NCBI RefSeq assembly: GCF_003473485.1
Contig: NC_053042.1
Span: 53,345,762-53,409,761, forward strand
Reading direction: 5' to 3'
DNA: 64,000 nucleotides
Origin: Medicago truncatula
Lineage: Eukaryota; Streptophyta; Magnoliopsida; Fabales; Fabaceae
A program made the translations under genes and the position numbers. Below, piece after piece: positions 34,891-46,860 of the stretch (position 1 is the first letter of the stretch; each line of letters opens with the position of its first letter). The notes under the pieces were generated by a model. The model had not been told where the DNA came from. It searched no databases and worked only from the letters and a program-made list of their open reading frames with translations.

Positions 34891-37560
34891 ATGGCTTTAG
34901 TTTATGTTTTACATTTTAGGTTCCTTTTGTTCTCTCATTTGACTGTGTTACTGCTACTTGTCTTAACTAGGAAAGGAAATGGACACAGTGGTGATTGTCC
35001 AGACTCATTTGGTTGTGGAAATCTTGGGTTTTTTAAATACCCTTTTACAACAGTTGAATTCCCAAGCTGTGGTGCATTGGCAATTCAAGGTTGTGATAAT
35101 CTCAACAAAACTGCTATGAAGTATGTCCAGTTAACCAAAAGAGGAAAACTCTTCCAAGTTAAAAAGATTGATAATCACTGGTCCATTGGCAACACTATTT
35201 CCATTATTGACCCCAATATCACCAAGCTTTTGGAGAAAAATGCTTGTGAGGCATTCAGCTATGTTAATATTACCCTCCCTCCTCCCACTCCTTTTGGAAC
35301 TTTTTTTATGAAAAACTACATAACAGCTTTCAAATGCAACCATACCCGAAAATTAGGCATTCACCCTCCAAGTAATTTCTTCATAAATAGTTCTTGTCAT
35401 CCCTATGATTTTTACTTTGGCGATTCAATATTTGATGATGAGTCCAACCACTCTTTCGTGTCCTGTTCGTCATTGCATCTTCCTGTCAATGAATTAGGCT
35501 TTGCACTTTCCGGTAACCCATTTCCCTTTTTAACTAATGAAATTACCTTTCAGTTCCAATCTTCATATGACTGTCAACAGTGTCATAACCATTACCATGA
35601 TAAAAAAAATCATTGTCATGTTGACAGCAACGGACAAATTTATTGCGTCGCAAGGTAATGCATTAACAAAACATACAGGAACAGTTTAAGACATTACATC
35701 GATCATTAGAGTTTTGCTTACTATTTCCTATTTGAATTATTATTATGCAGGAAGGGTAGAAGTCCAGCTCGGAAGCTAGGATTGGTTTTAGGTGATGTAC
35801 ATACTTTAATGTTCAATATAACTAGTTTGTGTGCATTTGGGCATATATTTATCCTTCCCTACCGTCTTTAACGGCAGGCTATGATTGAAAGCAGCATGAA
35901 ACTCAAACATGTTTTTTAACTCTTTTTTCTTCATTAGTTTCATTTTTTAGTTTTGAAGTTGAACAAAAACTTAAATATGCAAGTTCTTGTCAATTGTCAT
36001 ACTAAAAGTCATTACAATCTACTGTTAAAGGAGTCGGTGTTGGACCATGGATCATAGTTGGATTATTCCTCGCGCTACGGCACTACAAACGAAAATCTGG
36101 CCCTGCACAGACCCAATCCCAACCAAGCAACAACACTTATGTTGATCCTTATTTGAATCGTGAAGTGGAGTCAACCAAGCTCTTCTTTGGTGTACCTGTC
36201 TTCTCCTATGAAGAACTTCAACAAGCAACAAATAATTTTGACCGCAGGAGAAAGCTAGGAGTTGGAGGTTTTGGCAGTGTTTACCATGGTCAGCACTCAT
36301 TTATTCTATTTCTACAGATACTATGATTGATTTATTTGAACTTATCTAATGCATAAGAACTTGTGAGACTGTTTGAGAGAACTTATGAAAATAGCTTATG
36401 ACATGTCCATAGTTTGTTTTCAGCTATTTTCATAGTTCTCCAGGATAACTTATGAAAACGGCTCATAGCTTATATAAATATAGTCTGACTTTATTTTATC
36501 CTTTATTATAGAAATAACTTATACATAATATATTAATAATAGAATGCACAGTTCAATCTTACTGATTCACTTCACCATTTATATTTAAAAATTAGGGAAG
36601 CTCAAAGATGGAAGGGAGGTTGCTGTGAAACACTTATTTGAGCAAAATTACAGGAGAGTAGAACAGTTTGTGAATGAAATTGAAGTACTCGCTCGCTTGC
36701 GCCATAGGAATCTAGTGTCCCTCTATGGCTGCACTTCACGTCACAGCCGTGAGCTACTACTTGTATATGAATATGTTCCAAATGGAACTGTGGCTAGCCA
36801 TCTCCATGGTGATTTAGCTAGAGCCGGTTTGCTGACATGGCTTATTCGAATGCAAATCGCAATAGAAACCGCTTCTGCATTGGCTTATCTACATGCTTCC
36901 GACATCATTCACCGTGATGTCAAAACCACCAACATTCTACTTGACATTAATTTTTCTGTTAAGTTAGCAGATTTTGGACTATCAAGGTTGTTCCCTAGCG
37001 ATGTCAGCCATGTTTCCACAGCTCCACAAGGAAGTCCGGGTTACCTTGACCCTGAATACTTCCAACTCTACAAGCTATCGGAGAAGAGTGATGTGTATAG
37101 CTTTGGCGTTGTGCTCATCGAGCTAATATCATCTATGACAGTAATTGATTCTGCCAGAGAAAGAGAGGAAGTTAACTTGGCAAATCTAGCAGCTAAGAAG
37201 ATCCGAAATGGTGCAGTCGGGGAATTGGTTGACCCATCACTTGGTTTTGAATCAGACAGTGAAGTTAACAGGATGGTAACTTCAGTGGCAGAATTGGCTT
37301 TTCAATGTGTGCTAGGAGACATGGAATTAAGACCTTCCATGGATGAAGTTCTGCAAGAACTCAAGAAAATTGATGGTGGGAATTTTGAGTTTGATCATCT
37401 AGAGAAAGTACATGACAGTGTTGGCTCCTCGCGGTACGAAGAAGTACATTCACCGATAGTTGGAACTTCTATCTATAGGAAGCAAGAAGTATCAACTTCA
37501 CCAAAGTCATTGACAGAGAAATGGGAAAGTGAATCTATTACGCCCAATGTCAGTGGTTAA
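34891..37560 (+). CDS. LRK-7: LRK10L receptor kinase, beta ectodomain + type-1 kinase (intact)
   Basis: Exons 34891-35654, 35751-35791, 36031-36288 and 36596-37560 give 675 residues; intron 1 is phase 2 (beta trait), introns 2 and 3 are phase 1. Signal peptide LLFSHLTVLLLLVLTRKG; ectodomain CPDSFGCGNLG, YPFTTVEFPSCG, CDNLNKT and a terminal histidine-rich CQQCHNHYHD...CHVD...YC. The helix spans the exon 2/3 junction. Kinase: LGVGGFGSVYHG, VAVKH, IIHRDVKTTNILL, DFGLSR and GSPGYLDPEY; an RD kinase. The tail ends EKWESESITPNVSG. It has the ectodomain of LRK-5 and LRK-6 but the other kinase class. Intron 2 starts like LRK-5 intron 2 for about 70 bases, then differs. Confidence 0.92.
36335..36560. 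repeat. Dispersed repeat in LRK-7 intron 3
   Basis: Words such as ACTTATGAAAATAGCTTATG and AACTTATGAAAACGGCTCAT recur in both directions. It resembles the AGCTTATAAGC-rich foldback families seen at 24827 and 26400. Ends unclear. Confidence 0.45.
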
Positions 37561-38232
37561 TCCATTTTTCTAATTACAGTTACTAGTAATGGGTTAAAGT
37601 AATGAGTATTACACATGCTTAAAAAGACTAAAAAAAGGTGAGCAAATAAACTCCAACTCCCAAGGATTTCATGAAATTTGTGCAACAACATTCTTATTTG
37701 AAAATCAAAATCAAAATAAAAAAATACAGACAACAAATTTGAGACACTTTATCTATCTCTATCTTGGACTTACAATTTATTCAGATTTAAAAAATACATA
37801 CAAAATTCATTGAACATGTATTTGACATTTAAGAATCATTTCCTTATGTGCAAGTTATGTAAAACAAAATATATTCTTATGATAATTACTTAATTCTCGA
37901 TTCATCAATAGGATATATTTATAAAATGGTTGAAGTTAGTGTTTGTAGCACTCGCACTCACTCACTCCTCTATCGGTCAATTTATAAATACAATTAAAGA
38001 GTGTAAATAGATCCCATGCTTTTAAAAGGAGAGAAAGAAAAAGGGATGAGTCCTAGTTGTAATTCCATTATATGGTCATCGGTCATAAAGAAAAAGTAAT
38101 GAAGATGTTGGAGGCATTCCCAAAATAGATCCCATGTCCCCTCACTCTCACACCACAACATTCAAAATTCAAACTCACACACACTCCTATAAATCTATTA
38201 TTTACAGGGTGAGAGCATAACAGAGTCTAGGG
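37561..38232. other. LRK-7 3' flank and promoter of the small gene
   Basis: AT-rich; no gene. A TATAAATC at about 38190 lies some 45 bases before the next start codon, and a tract rich in CACTCTCACACC and CACACACTCC precedes it. Confidence 0.5.
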
Positions 38233-38649
38233 ATGGCGAAGTTGCAGAGATTCAAGCTCTTCGCGACACAATGCGGTGTTGAAAAGAGCCCTACGTTAAG
38301 CCCAAGAACAAGCCCGCTGATTCAGCTTCCAAGGCCCAAAACAACACTCCGTACTCTACTTGGGCTAAGCCTGACGCGACCGCAACGAAGGCAGGGACAC
38401 GTGTCGGTGTTGGAGAAGAAGGATAAAGATTCGATGCGGAGAAGCTCATTGAAGGATCTGTTTGTGTCCTCGCCATCGAGAGAGGAAGATGAAGAAGGAC
38501 ATGCTAGTTCTCCGATGTTGGGAAACATGGGTCTTTTTCGGTCTGATGATACCGGTTTAAATAACCCGGTTTGGACCGCTTTTCGTTGTAGGTCTTTGCT
38601 GAAAAGGAAAGCTTGGCGCCCTATGCTGCTTACTATTACTGAAACATGA
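38233..38649 (+). CDS. Small uncharacterised plant protein (138 aa)
   Basis: A single exon of 138 residues with an ATG 45 bases after a TATA-like box and codon use richer in G+C than the flanks. It begins MAKLQRFKLFATQCGV, has a proline/serine/threonine-rich basic first half, a middle SLKDLFVSSP motif with an acidic run after it, and ends in an aromatic/basic KRKAWRPMLLTITE. I recall short plant proteins of unknown function with the same start, middle and end motifs. There is no signal peptide or membrane segment; the function is unknown. Confidence 0.8.
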   Translation: MAKLQRFKLFATQCGVEKSPTLSPRTSPLIQLPRPKTTLRTLLGLSLTRPQRRQGHVSVLEKKDKDSMRRSSLKDLFVSSPSREEDEEGHASSPMLGNMGLFRSDDTGLNNPVWTAFRCRSLLKRKAWRPMLLTITET

Positions 38650-39695
38650 ACACTAATCTTCTATTTCATTTAATACTGTGTATCTTCGTCATATTTTCTT
38701 CCATTTTATATAATATATTAAGATTTTCGTTTCTTTTTCGTCTTTAAAATTTGTTTAGTTCTCATCATATCAATTGCTTTTTCTTTTTATAAGGTTTCCT
38801 CAATGTGTATTGTTTTGGTTTGGTAAACACTTACATTTTGGATTAAAAAATCAGAAGAATGAATATATGTAGAAAAACAATTGAGTGAAGAGTGGATTGA
38901 GTCAAAATAAAAATATTAAATAATAGTTTTCTTTGTTTGTTTCGATGAAAACAAATATAAAAATGAATCATTTACATAATATTTTTTTCCTTTGATAGAG
39001 AATATGCGACACAAAAAAGAACCAAAAAATATGAATGTTGAAGGAGAAATGATATTTGTAAAACCAATTTGTCACAAATTTTTGACAACTTTCTATCTCA
39101 TACTCACATTGTACTATATTTCACAATTTTTTCCCTCTTCCATATGAGTGATTAGTACTTTTTTTTTTCTTCTTCAAATTTTTTCCTTAGATTTGATATA
39201 GAATCAAACAGAGTATAGTTATCCTATAAAAAACAGAGTATAATTATTTTAAATACAGGAAACAGAGCATAAGCCAAGCATACATTAAGAAGATTGTTAA
39301 TAAATTTGAATTATTTGGTTAAGTTATATTGAAAAATATATTTTGTTTGGGAGAAACCGTTCTTGGTCGTTTCTTACACTTCTTTTCAGGAGTAAATAGG
39401 AATGGAAAGTGAAATTGGAATTGAAATTAGATAAAGAGAGGCGTGTGACACGTTATGTGTTGGTACTTGGTAGTGAAGAATACTTTCTTAAAGCATGAAC
39501 AAACAATGACTTTGGTCCCTTGTTACGCTGAAAAAGTACTACCTAATATTTAACTAGTTTAGTTTGAAAATGAGGCAGGAATTAGAAAATTGCCATTGAT
39601 CAACTATACTTTATTTGGTCTTGTTTATCATTTATACCTTGAGTAAAAACTCAATTTCGTCCCTCACAATTTTCTCTTGATCTAATTTTATTTTT
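38650..39695. other. Intergenic, includes half a MITE
   Basis: AT-rich. At 39048-39110, ATGATATTTGTAAAACCAAT and a TTTGACAACTTTC word match the left half of the ATGATATTTGTACAACC MITE family; no right half is seen. Confidence 0.45.
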
Positions 39696-41323
39696 GGCTT
39701 AATTGCACTTTTGGTCCTCTATATTTTAAGAAGTTGCGATTTTGGCCCCCTAATTAATTAAAATACAAAACAGCCCCCTATGTATTGGATCTTTGGCAGT
39801 TTTGGCCCCCTAACTAATTAAAATACAAAACAGTCCCCTATGTATTGGATCTTTGGCAGTTTTGGCCCCCTAGATCAATTTTGACTAAGTCAACGCTGAC
39901 GTGACACTTCAAAGTCGCCACATGTGCATTGTTTTAATTAAAAATAAATAAAAAAACCACATATAAATTAAAGAATTAAATAAATGAAAAAAAAAACAAC
40001 AAATAATTAAAAAAAATAAAAAAGAAAGAAAAAAAAGGAAGGAAATCGTGTTCCAAAATCTGATTCTCCCTCTTCTTCCTCTCATCTCTCTCTAAAACAC
40101 TGATTCTCTCGCTCCAAAACCCTTTGTTCCAAAATTTTGAAGCTTTCTGCCATTGCTTCATCACCACCATGGATTTGCTCCGATTAAATCTCTCTCGTAT
40201 TCGAATTGTAACCAGAAACACGAGGAAGTAAAGTGGCATTCTAATTTTTCAAACACAGGTAAACTAGTTGTAGCATTCAGGAACAGAGTTGATGAGAAAA
40301 TATAAATAGAAACTGTCATTATACTTTTAATAATGTAAACAGTATGTGATTGTTCTGATTTTTTTGGGATATCATCAAATTGATAATACATGGAGTTCTT
40401 ATTCATGCATTCAAGGTAACATGTAGGAGTTATTGTGTCTCAGATGAGGAGTTTTAAAACACTTTTTAACTAATTCAAGAATAGATATTCATATTATTAA
40501 AGATTATTCATATATTCTTGCATTATTCATGCTGACACTGATAATATTGCATTTATAACTGCAAATTAACAAATAACTGAGCAGTTCATAATAAATATAC
40601 GGATAGGAAATGACAGAGTAAGGGAGGATAAAAAGAATTTATATTATAAATATATCAAGCTATTGGATTGTAAGGGAACAATGAAGGTGTAATTATTATT
40701 CAAGTTATGTATAAGCAACATGCAACTAATATAGCTACCTTGTTTTGTGCCCTTTATATATGTCAAAGTGCATGTGATATGCTCCTTTTTCTTTTGATAA
40801 AAAAGAAACTTTCGTTTCGTTCAATAGAACATTATTTCATTATCGTGCTTGCATTGAGCTACTCATCCTTTTTTCACTTTTTCCATGCTTTTGTCAATGG
40901 AGCAGGTTCTTGAATCAGTGTTTTAGAGAGAGATGAGAGAAAGAAGAGCTATAATCAGATTTTGGAACACAATTTCCTTCCTTTTTTTTCTTTCTTTTTT
41001 ATTTTTTTTTAATTATTTGTTGTTTTTTTTTCATTTATTTAATTCTTTAATTTATATGTGGCTTTTTTTTATTTATTTTAATTAAAACAATGCACATGTG
41101 GCGCCTTTGAAGTGCCACGTCAGCGTTGACCGAATCAAAATTACTCTAGGAGGCCAAAACTGCCAAAGATCCAATACATAGGGGGATGTTTTGTATTTTA
41201 ATTAGTTAGGGGGCCAAAACTGCCAAAGATCCAATACATAGGAGGTTGTTTTGTATTTTAATTAGTTAAGGGTCTAAAATCACAACTTCTTGAAACATAG
41301 GGGGCCAAAAATGCAATTAAGCC
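39696..41323. mobile_element. Mutator-like foldback element (1.63 kb), 9-bp target duplication
   Basis: Long inverted arms (about 39696-40110 and 40910-41323) start GGCTTAATTGCACTTTTGG and end with the complement. The flanking direct repeat TTTATTTTT is at 39687-39695 and 41324-41332, the 9 bp expected of Mutator-like elements. Each arm contains an internal near-tandem repeat (TTTTGGCCCCCTAA...CAAAACAG...TATGTATTGGATCTTTGG, two rounds). The central 800 bases have no transposase frame, so it is non-autonomous. Confidence 0.88.
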
Positions 41324-41804
41324 TTTATTTTTTACAAATTTTAGCCTCTAAAAATTTGTTTTTTACAAAATAGTACTCAAATTAGTCATTATTATTTTTA
41401 TACATAGGACAAAGTAATCCAACTCATCATATTAAATAATCTAATTTGTCCTTAATTCGAAAATATCAAGGACAAGTTTAGTATTAGTTTTTTGTTGAAG
41501 ATTAAATTGTGCTCTGAGAAGCAAACCCTAAGCTTAAACAATAGAAAATAACCGTAGCCGCTTTGCAATTCAAGATGTAGACACAATTGGCTTATTATCA
41601 AAGACCGTTCAATGTTAGCGTATTTCAATTTTTTTATTTATCATTTTTTTTGGTAGTGTCTAAATACCTTTTTTTGGTAGTGAATTTTTTTATTTATCTT
41701 AAACCTGGATTTCTATTCAAAACAAACTTATAGATGCCTAAAATGTTAAATTGTTGCAATATAAAATTGTTCTACATAAAACATCGCTGTGATGCTTAGA
41801 TTGT
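41324..41804. other. Intergenic, no gene seen
   Basis: AT-rich sequence between two mobile elements; nothing recognised. Confidence 0.5.
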
Positions 41805-42950
41805 TTTTGAGTATTATTCTTGGCACGTGTTGTTTGGCTAAAAAACACATGTAAAATACTAAAATGTCTTTCGACAGTTAACTGTCGAGGAGTCGAGGAA
41901 GTCCAAAATCGGCTGCAGTTAACTATCGAGAAAAACATTTTTCGGCAGTTAACTGCCGAAATTCAGTTTCGCCCATGTAGAGCATTTTCTTCCATCATGT
42001 AGCCATTAATGTATTTTGCTTTAATTCTGCAAGATTTTTAGTTAGCACTATACACAGTGAGAAGGTCGATTAGAAAGTTTTATTGAAGTTAAATGCTATA
42101 TTTAATTGAGCAAGCCAATTATTTTTTCTCGATACGAACCAAATGATTTTTTTTTTAGAGGAGCAAGTGATTTGTTTTATCACTACAAAGAATTATTCCC
42201 GACTTTCCAACAAGGATTTATTGCAAATAAAACTGGACAATAGCCCTTAAAAAATTTAGACAATTGAGAATATTATCAAATCAATTACTGTTAACATCAA
42301 AAAAAAAATCAATTACTGTTGTGAAATTCAAATGAACTAAATAGTACTTCCAAAAAATATTATACTTTAGTTGCTAAAAAAAATAACATCATCCCTAAAA
42401 AAAATAGTATATATTAGTTTATTATTTTAATATTATATATTACTATCAGTATATTAGTTTATTGTTTTATATTATATAAATGTGAGTGATAATTTTTAGT
42501 TACAATGGGATGGCGAACACTGTGTAGAAGTATATGGATATTATAGTGATACATATAATGATATAAAATATTCTAGATTAATTGAGAGATATGGTCAACG
42601 GATTCTGATCATTTTATTTGCAAAAATATTGCACCATCAATGACAAAAATATTACTCCTTAATGAGGAAGATATGGCTCCTTTAAAAATATTTTATCACC
42701 ATTAATGCGTTGATCCTCTTCCTTGTGTCGTAATGAATGTTGACTTTCCTCTTTGAGCAACCAAAAATTAAGACATAAAAATGTGATCGGCACTTAAGAG
42801 ATCTCGGCACTTAATTGCTGACAAATATAACTGGATTTCGGCAGTTAACTACCGCCAGTTAACTTTCGCGGCAGTTAACTGCCGAGGGGGTATTTTGGTC
42901 ATTTATTGGTGTGTTTCAGCTTAACCACATGCGTCAACAGCAATCCTCAT
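41805..42950. mobile_element. Second GGCAGTTAACTGCC foldback element
   Basis: The left end (about 41805-41970) has decayed copies such as CGACAGTTAACTGTCG and a good CGGCAGTTAACTGCCGA near 41943. The right end (about 42835-42950) has GGCAGTTAACTACCG and GGCAGTTAACTGCCGAGG. The complement of the right end (CTGTTGACGCATGTGGTTAAG) matches the left end of the element at 5123 (CTGTTGACACATTACCTTTGG). Length is near 1.1 kb as in that copy. Ends are approximate. Confidence 0.6.
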
Positions 42951-43996
42951 TGTTTTTTCATTTGAAAAATATGTTCAAAGTGTGGACATTGATCCAAGAC
43001 ACCTATTTGGCATCGGAATCCTTAGTTGTATGATATGATATCTCAGGTTGGTGACAGTTTGTCAAGTATACAACTCGGAGAATGTGTCATTTCTCCATCT
43101 TAGCAATTTTTACATTTGTTATGGAATTTAGTTAAAAGTAATTAGTCTTATTCATTTCTTAAAAAAAGCACATTCACAGAAATAATTTTTTATGAGATTA
43201 ATATTTCTAAACACATTGCATTTCAATTGTTCGATAATATCAGAAAAATAATTTTTTATTATACTAGCAGCATTTAACACAGATGTCTTATTGCCGACTC
43301 GATGATTAGTTCTATAACAAGTCCAAAGAATATAGGTGGTAAAGATACTTTAGAACATCTATAGGTATCAAAGACCCTCTCTTCTATTGTTGTTTTTTAA
43401 CTTTACCCTTAGTACATTATTTTTTTCATTTAACAGTTTATCAGCTAACCTAAATTAACATGAGTGAAGGAAAACATAAAGTTGGGAGGATATAATCTGA
43501 CTCCAAAAAAAAAACCAAATTATAAACTCCTCCGTTGGAAATCATAGTTCATGTGCAGAACCTAAAGACTTTTTCATGGCCAATGGTAACCTCAATCTGG
43601 TAAATTTAATTGCTTAATTCAAATTAATATGGTCACAACACTGTTGGGTAATGCTACAACACAAACAGATGACTCGGTCAGTTTGTCAACTTGGCTAGTT
43701 GTTGTTCCAAAAATCTAAAGTCACTTTCAAAAGTTGCATAGAACTAACGATGTACACATGACCTTTTCCTCATTTTGTGAATATATATATATATATATAT
43801 GCTCAGAAATGCATATTAAATGCTTGTAATTTCATTGTCTTTGTCATCTTCAACTGGTTGTATGATTCATTAATTTGTATCGTAGCAACCACAAATATAT
43901 ATGCTATATGCCCCACCAACCATAGGACTGCACACATAGATTAGATAAGAAAGAGCACACCGAGACAAAGACAAGCATATATATATATATATATAG

Positions 43997-44163
43997 TATG
44001 ATATATATATATCCATTTCATGACAACTTTATTTTTATCTTTTTTTATTGGTTAAAATCAAGGAGAGAGAAAAAGGAAGAGAGAGAAAAAGAACATCATG
44101 TGAGTATAAGAAAGAAAGTTGTTAAAAAATTATCATAAAATGGTTGTACAAATATCATTTCTC
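43997..44163. mobile_element. MITE of the ATGATATTTGTACAACC family
   Basis: CCATTTCATGACAACTTT on the left is inverted in AAAGTTGTTAAAAAATTATC...ATAAAATGG on the right, which ends GTTGTACAAATATCAT. The outermost left end is overwritten by TA repeats. Confidence 0.6.
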
Positions 44164-45141
44164 ATATATATCTTCACTCCTCAGCTGGTGACTCATGCTG
44201 TTATTAATTAGAGTTGTGATCTTATATAGTAACTTGTCAAAAAAAAAAAAAATCAATAAATATGTGAAAAATTATTCAATACATATATCATACTGATGTG
44301 AATTAAAACCAGCTACTGTATGATATATGCATAAGACCCTTCGCTTTGTATAGTTCAGTTGTCTCAGGCTCCCAGCCAGTCAAGTTGCAGTGACAAGCAG
44401 CGTGATCATGTTAGTTTTTCAAATTTGGAAGGTGCAAGTGCGTTAAAAGAACTCAATGTGAAAATTTTGTCAATTGATGTTTAAAAAGGTTAAAAATTAA
44501 TTTTTATTGATAAATATTTTCTATTTAGAGCGCATGTTAACATTATACATTATTTCATAAAGGATACATTTTAGCATGACACATATTATTTTGCAAAAAT
44601 TAAATAAAATAACTGACAAATTGTGATGTTGGCTTAAAATAAAATTGTGATGTCCACCCTTCAGAAAGAAAACAAAAAGAATAATTAAATCCTTTTTATT
44701 GACCATTTTCATCTTATTTCTTTGAAAGATAAGTGAAGGCAGGGCTGGTCCATTGGCAACACAGTCCAAATTCTCTATTTAGACTTCCAAATTTTAACAT
44801 TTTATTATCTTTTTATTTCTCTCTTCTCATCAGATCACTAACATAATCATCTTTCTATTCCTTTCGCTCCTATGGTATAAAATAGATATGGATGTTCGTA
44901 AATTATTTTCCTTCTTAATTTGTGCGTTATTTTGTTAAATTATATTAGTATATATTGTTAATTGTTATTCATAAAAATAAAAAAAATAAAAAAAAGTACT
45001 AGGGAGCATTGGATGCCTATGTGCTAAATCAGTAGTTAGTAGGTTTAATGAATAGCCTGTCTAGAGCTACCATACAGAGCATAATTGGAGGAGCAAATTA
45101 TATACTCACTCATGCGACCACGTGCTTCTTGGTTTCATTTT

Positions 45142-45304
45142 GGGTTAAATGTGTTTTTTTTTATCTTTATAAATATATCAATTTTTTGTTTTAATTCTTC
45201 TAAAAAATTTCTTCAACTTTATAGGGACTAAAAGTTGAAGGAAAATTTTAGAGGGACTAAAACAAAAAGTTGATATTTTATAGGAATCAAAAACATATTT
45301 AATC
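45142..45304. mobile_element. Small foldback (about 160 bp)
   Basis: GGTTAAATGTGTTTTT at the left pairs with AAAAACATATTTAATC at the right. The middle TATAGGGACTAAAAGTTGAAG is a word common in legume foldback repeats. Confidence 0.65.
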
Positions 45305-45909
45305 TTTTTTTAAAGGAACTTGTTCTTCATTTTTGGCATGAGTTTATTGTTTTTAAAATTTAATTATAGAAATCATTTTTTATGAAAATGTTTTTAATTA
45401 TTGTATATTTTCTGTAGCTAATAATAAATGTTATAATGAGAAGATAAATTAATTTTCTTTCATAAAAGATTAACCTAAAAAAGTGTAACAAATACTTTAA
45501 AAAATCATTTTTATATGTGATTTATTCCGAATGATTTGTATTTATTGAGAGTTTTAGTAAAATAACAAACTCTATTTCATGTGAATTTAACTTAGTTGAT
45601 TGGGACATCACATCATTCTAATGTTAAGTGATGAATTTATAATCAATAAACTATTTAACGAAAAAAATAATAACCTCCACTAAAGTTAAATAAAAATGGT
45701 CATACTAATAAATCATAGTTAAATAAAAATGGCCATACTATAATAAATGATTTGTATTTATTAAGAATACAAATAAAACAATGTAAAAAAATAAATACAC
45801 AACATTCTATAAAAGGTGTGGACAATATTCTGTCCGTAGAGTTTACATGTTATGTGTTGAAGAACTCGTTAACTCCTCTCATCTCCGACATCCAAATTAT
45901 TTGTTCGGA

Positions 45910-46860
45910 ATCTGGAAGCTCAAGGTTCCCTCTAAAGTTAAGAATCTAACGTGACGTATGTCTCGGGGTTGCCTCCCGACTCGTGTTAGTCTTCTTAACA
46001 AGGGCGTTTAATGTCCTACAAATTGTGTTAGTTGTCAATCGCATCATGAAGACCTTGCTCATGTTTTTTTCAATTGCCCCGTTGTTGTCCAAGTTTGGCA
46101 AATGACATGCCTTTGGGGAGCTATCCAACACGCCTTGTCATCTACTACTTCGGCAACTGATACTATTTTTCTGTTGTTGGAAAATTTGTCCGTTGAAGTT
46201 AAGCAACGGTTGGCATCAACATTTTAGCGCATTTGAAAGCATTGAATTCTTCGAGTTTGGGATGATGTTACGGAGGTAAGTGCCACGGTTGTTGAGTGAG
46301 ATAAGCATTTGGTCGTTGATAGATAGTTTGCTAATGTTCCCACCGTAGTTGATCACATTCCCAACAACAACCGCAACAGTCCTTCAGAGAGTGGAATTTG
46401 GCCGAAGTTGGCACTTCGGCATCCATGACATCTTCTGGTTGGTAGCACCCTCTGTTAGGTAAGTATAAGTGTAATATTAATACTGCGTTTTTCTCTCATC
46501 TTAACCGTACTGACGTGGGTAATTGTGTTCGGGATTCAAAAGGTACATTTGTCTTGGCTAAGGTTGTCCGTTACCCATGCTTTGGTGAAGCGTTGGGCCT
46601 TCATTCTGCATTGTAGCGGCCGAGTGATATTCTATTTGACAGCGTCGATTTTGAAACGGATTCCAAGCTTACAATTGTGATGCTTTTCACGCTACTCGAG
46701 ACGACACTTCTAAATTTGAGTGTATTATCTCTTCATGTCGGTCTCTTTTCGGTTATTTCTTTACCAACTCTAGGATGAAGTTTGTTAGGTGACATGTCAA
46801 CGGGGTTTCTCATGTTATTGCAGAAGAGACATATTACTAAATAATCCAATTGTTTATTTT
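45910..46860 (+). pseudogene. LINE remnant: zinc-binding RT tail and RNase H domain
   Basis: From 45910 the frame reads IWKLKVPSKVKN, RGCLPTRVSLLNKGV, CPTNCVSC, EDLAHVFFNCP and VWQ, the zf-RVT domain of plant LINE reverse transcriptases, interrupted by TGA and TAA codons. About 46460-46830 continues with KCNINTAFF, GNCVRDSKGTF, GEALGLHSAL, FETDSK and FVR-HVNGVSHVIAE, the LINE-type RNase H domain, with frame changes. The first catalytic aspartate is replaced by asparagine. Clearly dead. Confidence 0.82.

Larger units (their letters stand above)
42951..45909. other. Gene-free region with small repeats
   Basis: No gene seen. It contains (TA)n tracts near 43783-43801 and 43977-43996 and the two elements listed next. 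The rest is AT-rich. Confidence 0.5.

Noticed and set aside
44521-44769. Minus-strand frame of 82 codons
   Set aside because: Low-complexity AT-rich sequence with no family resemblance.
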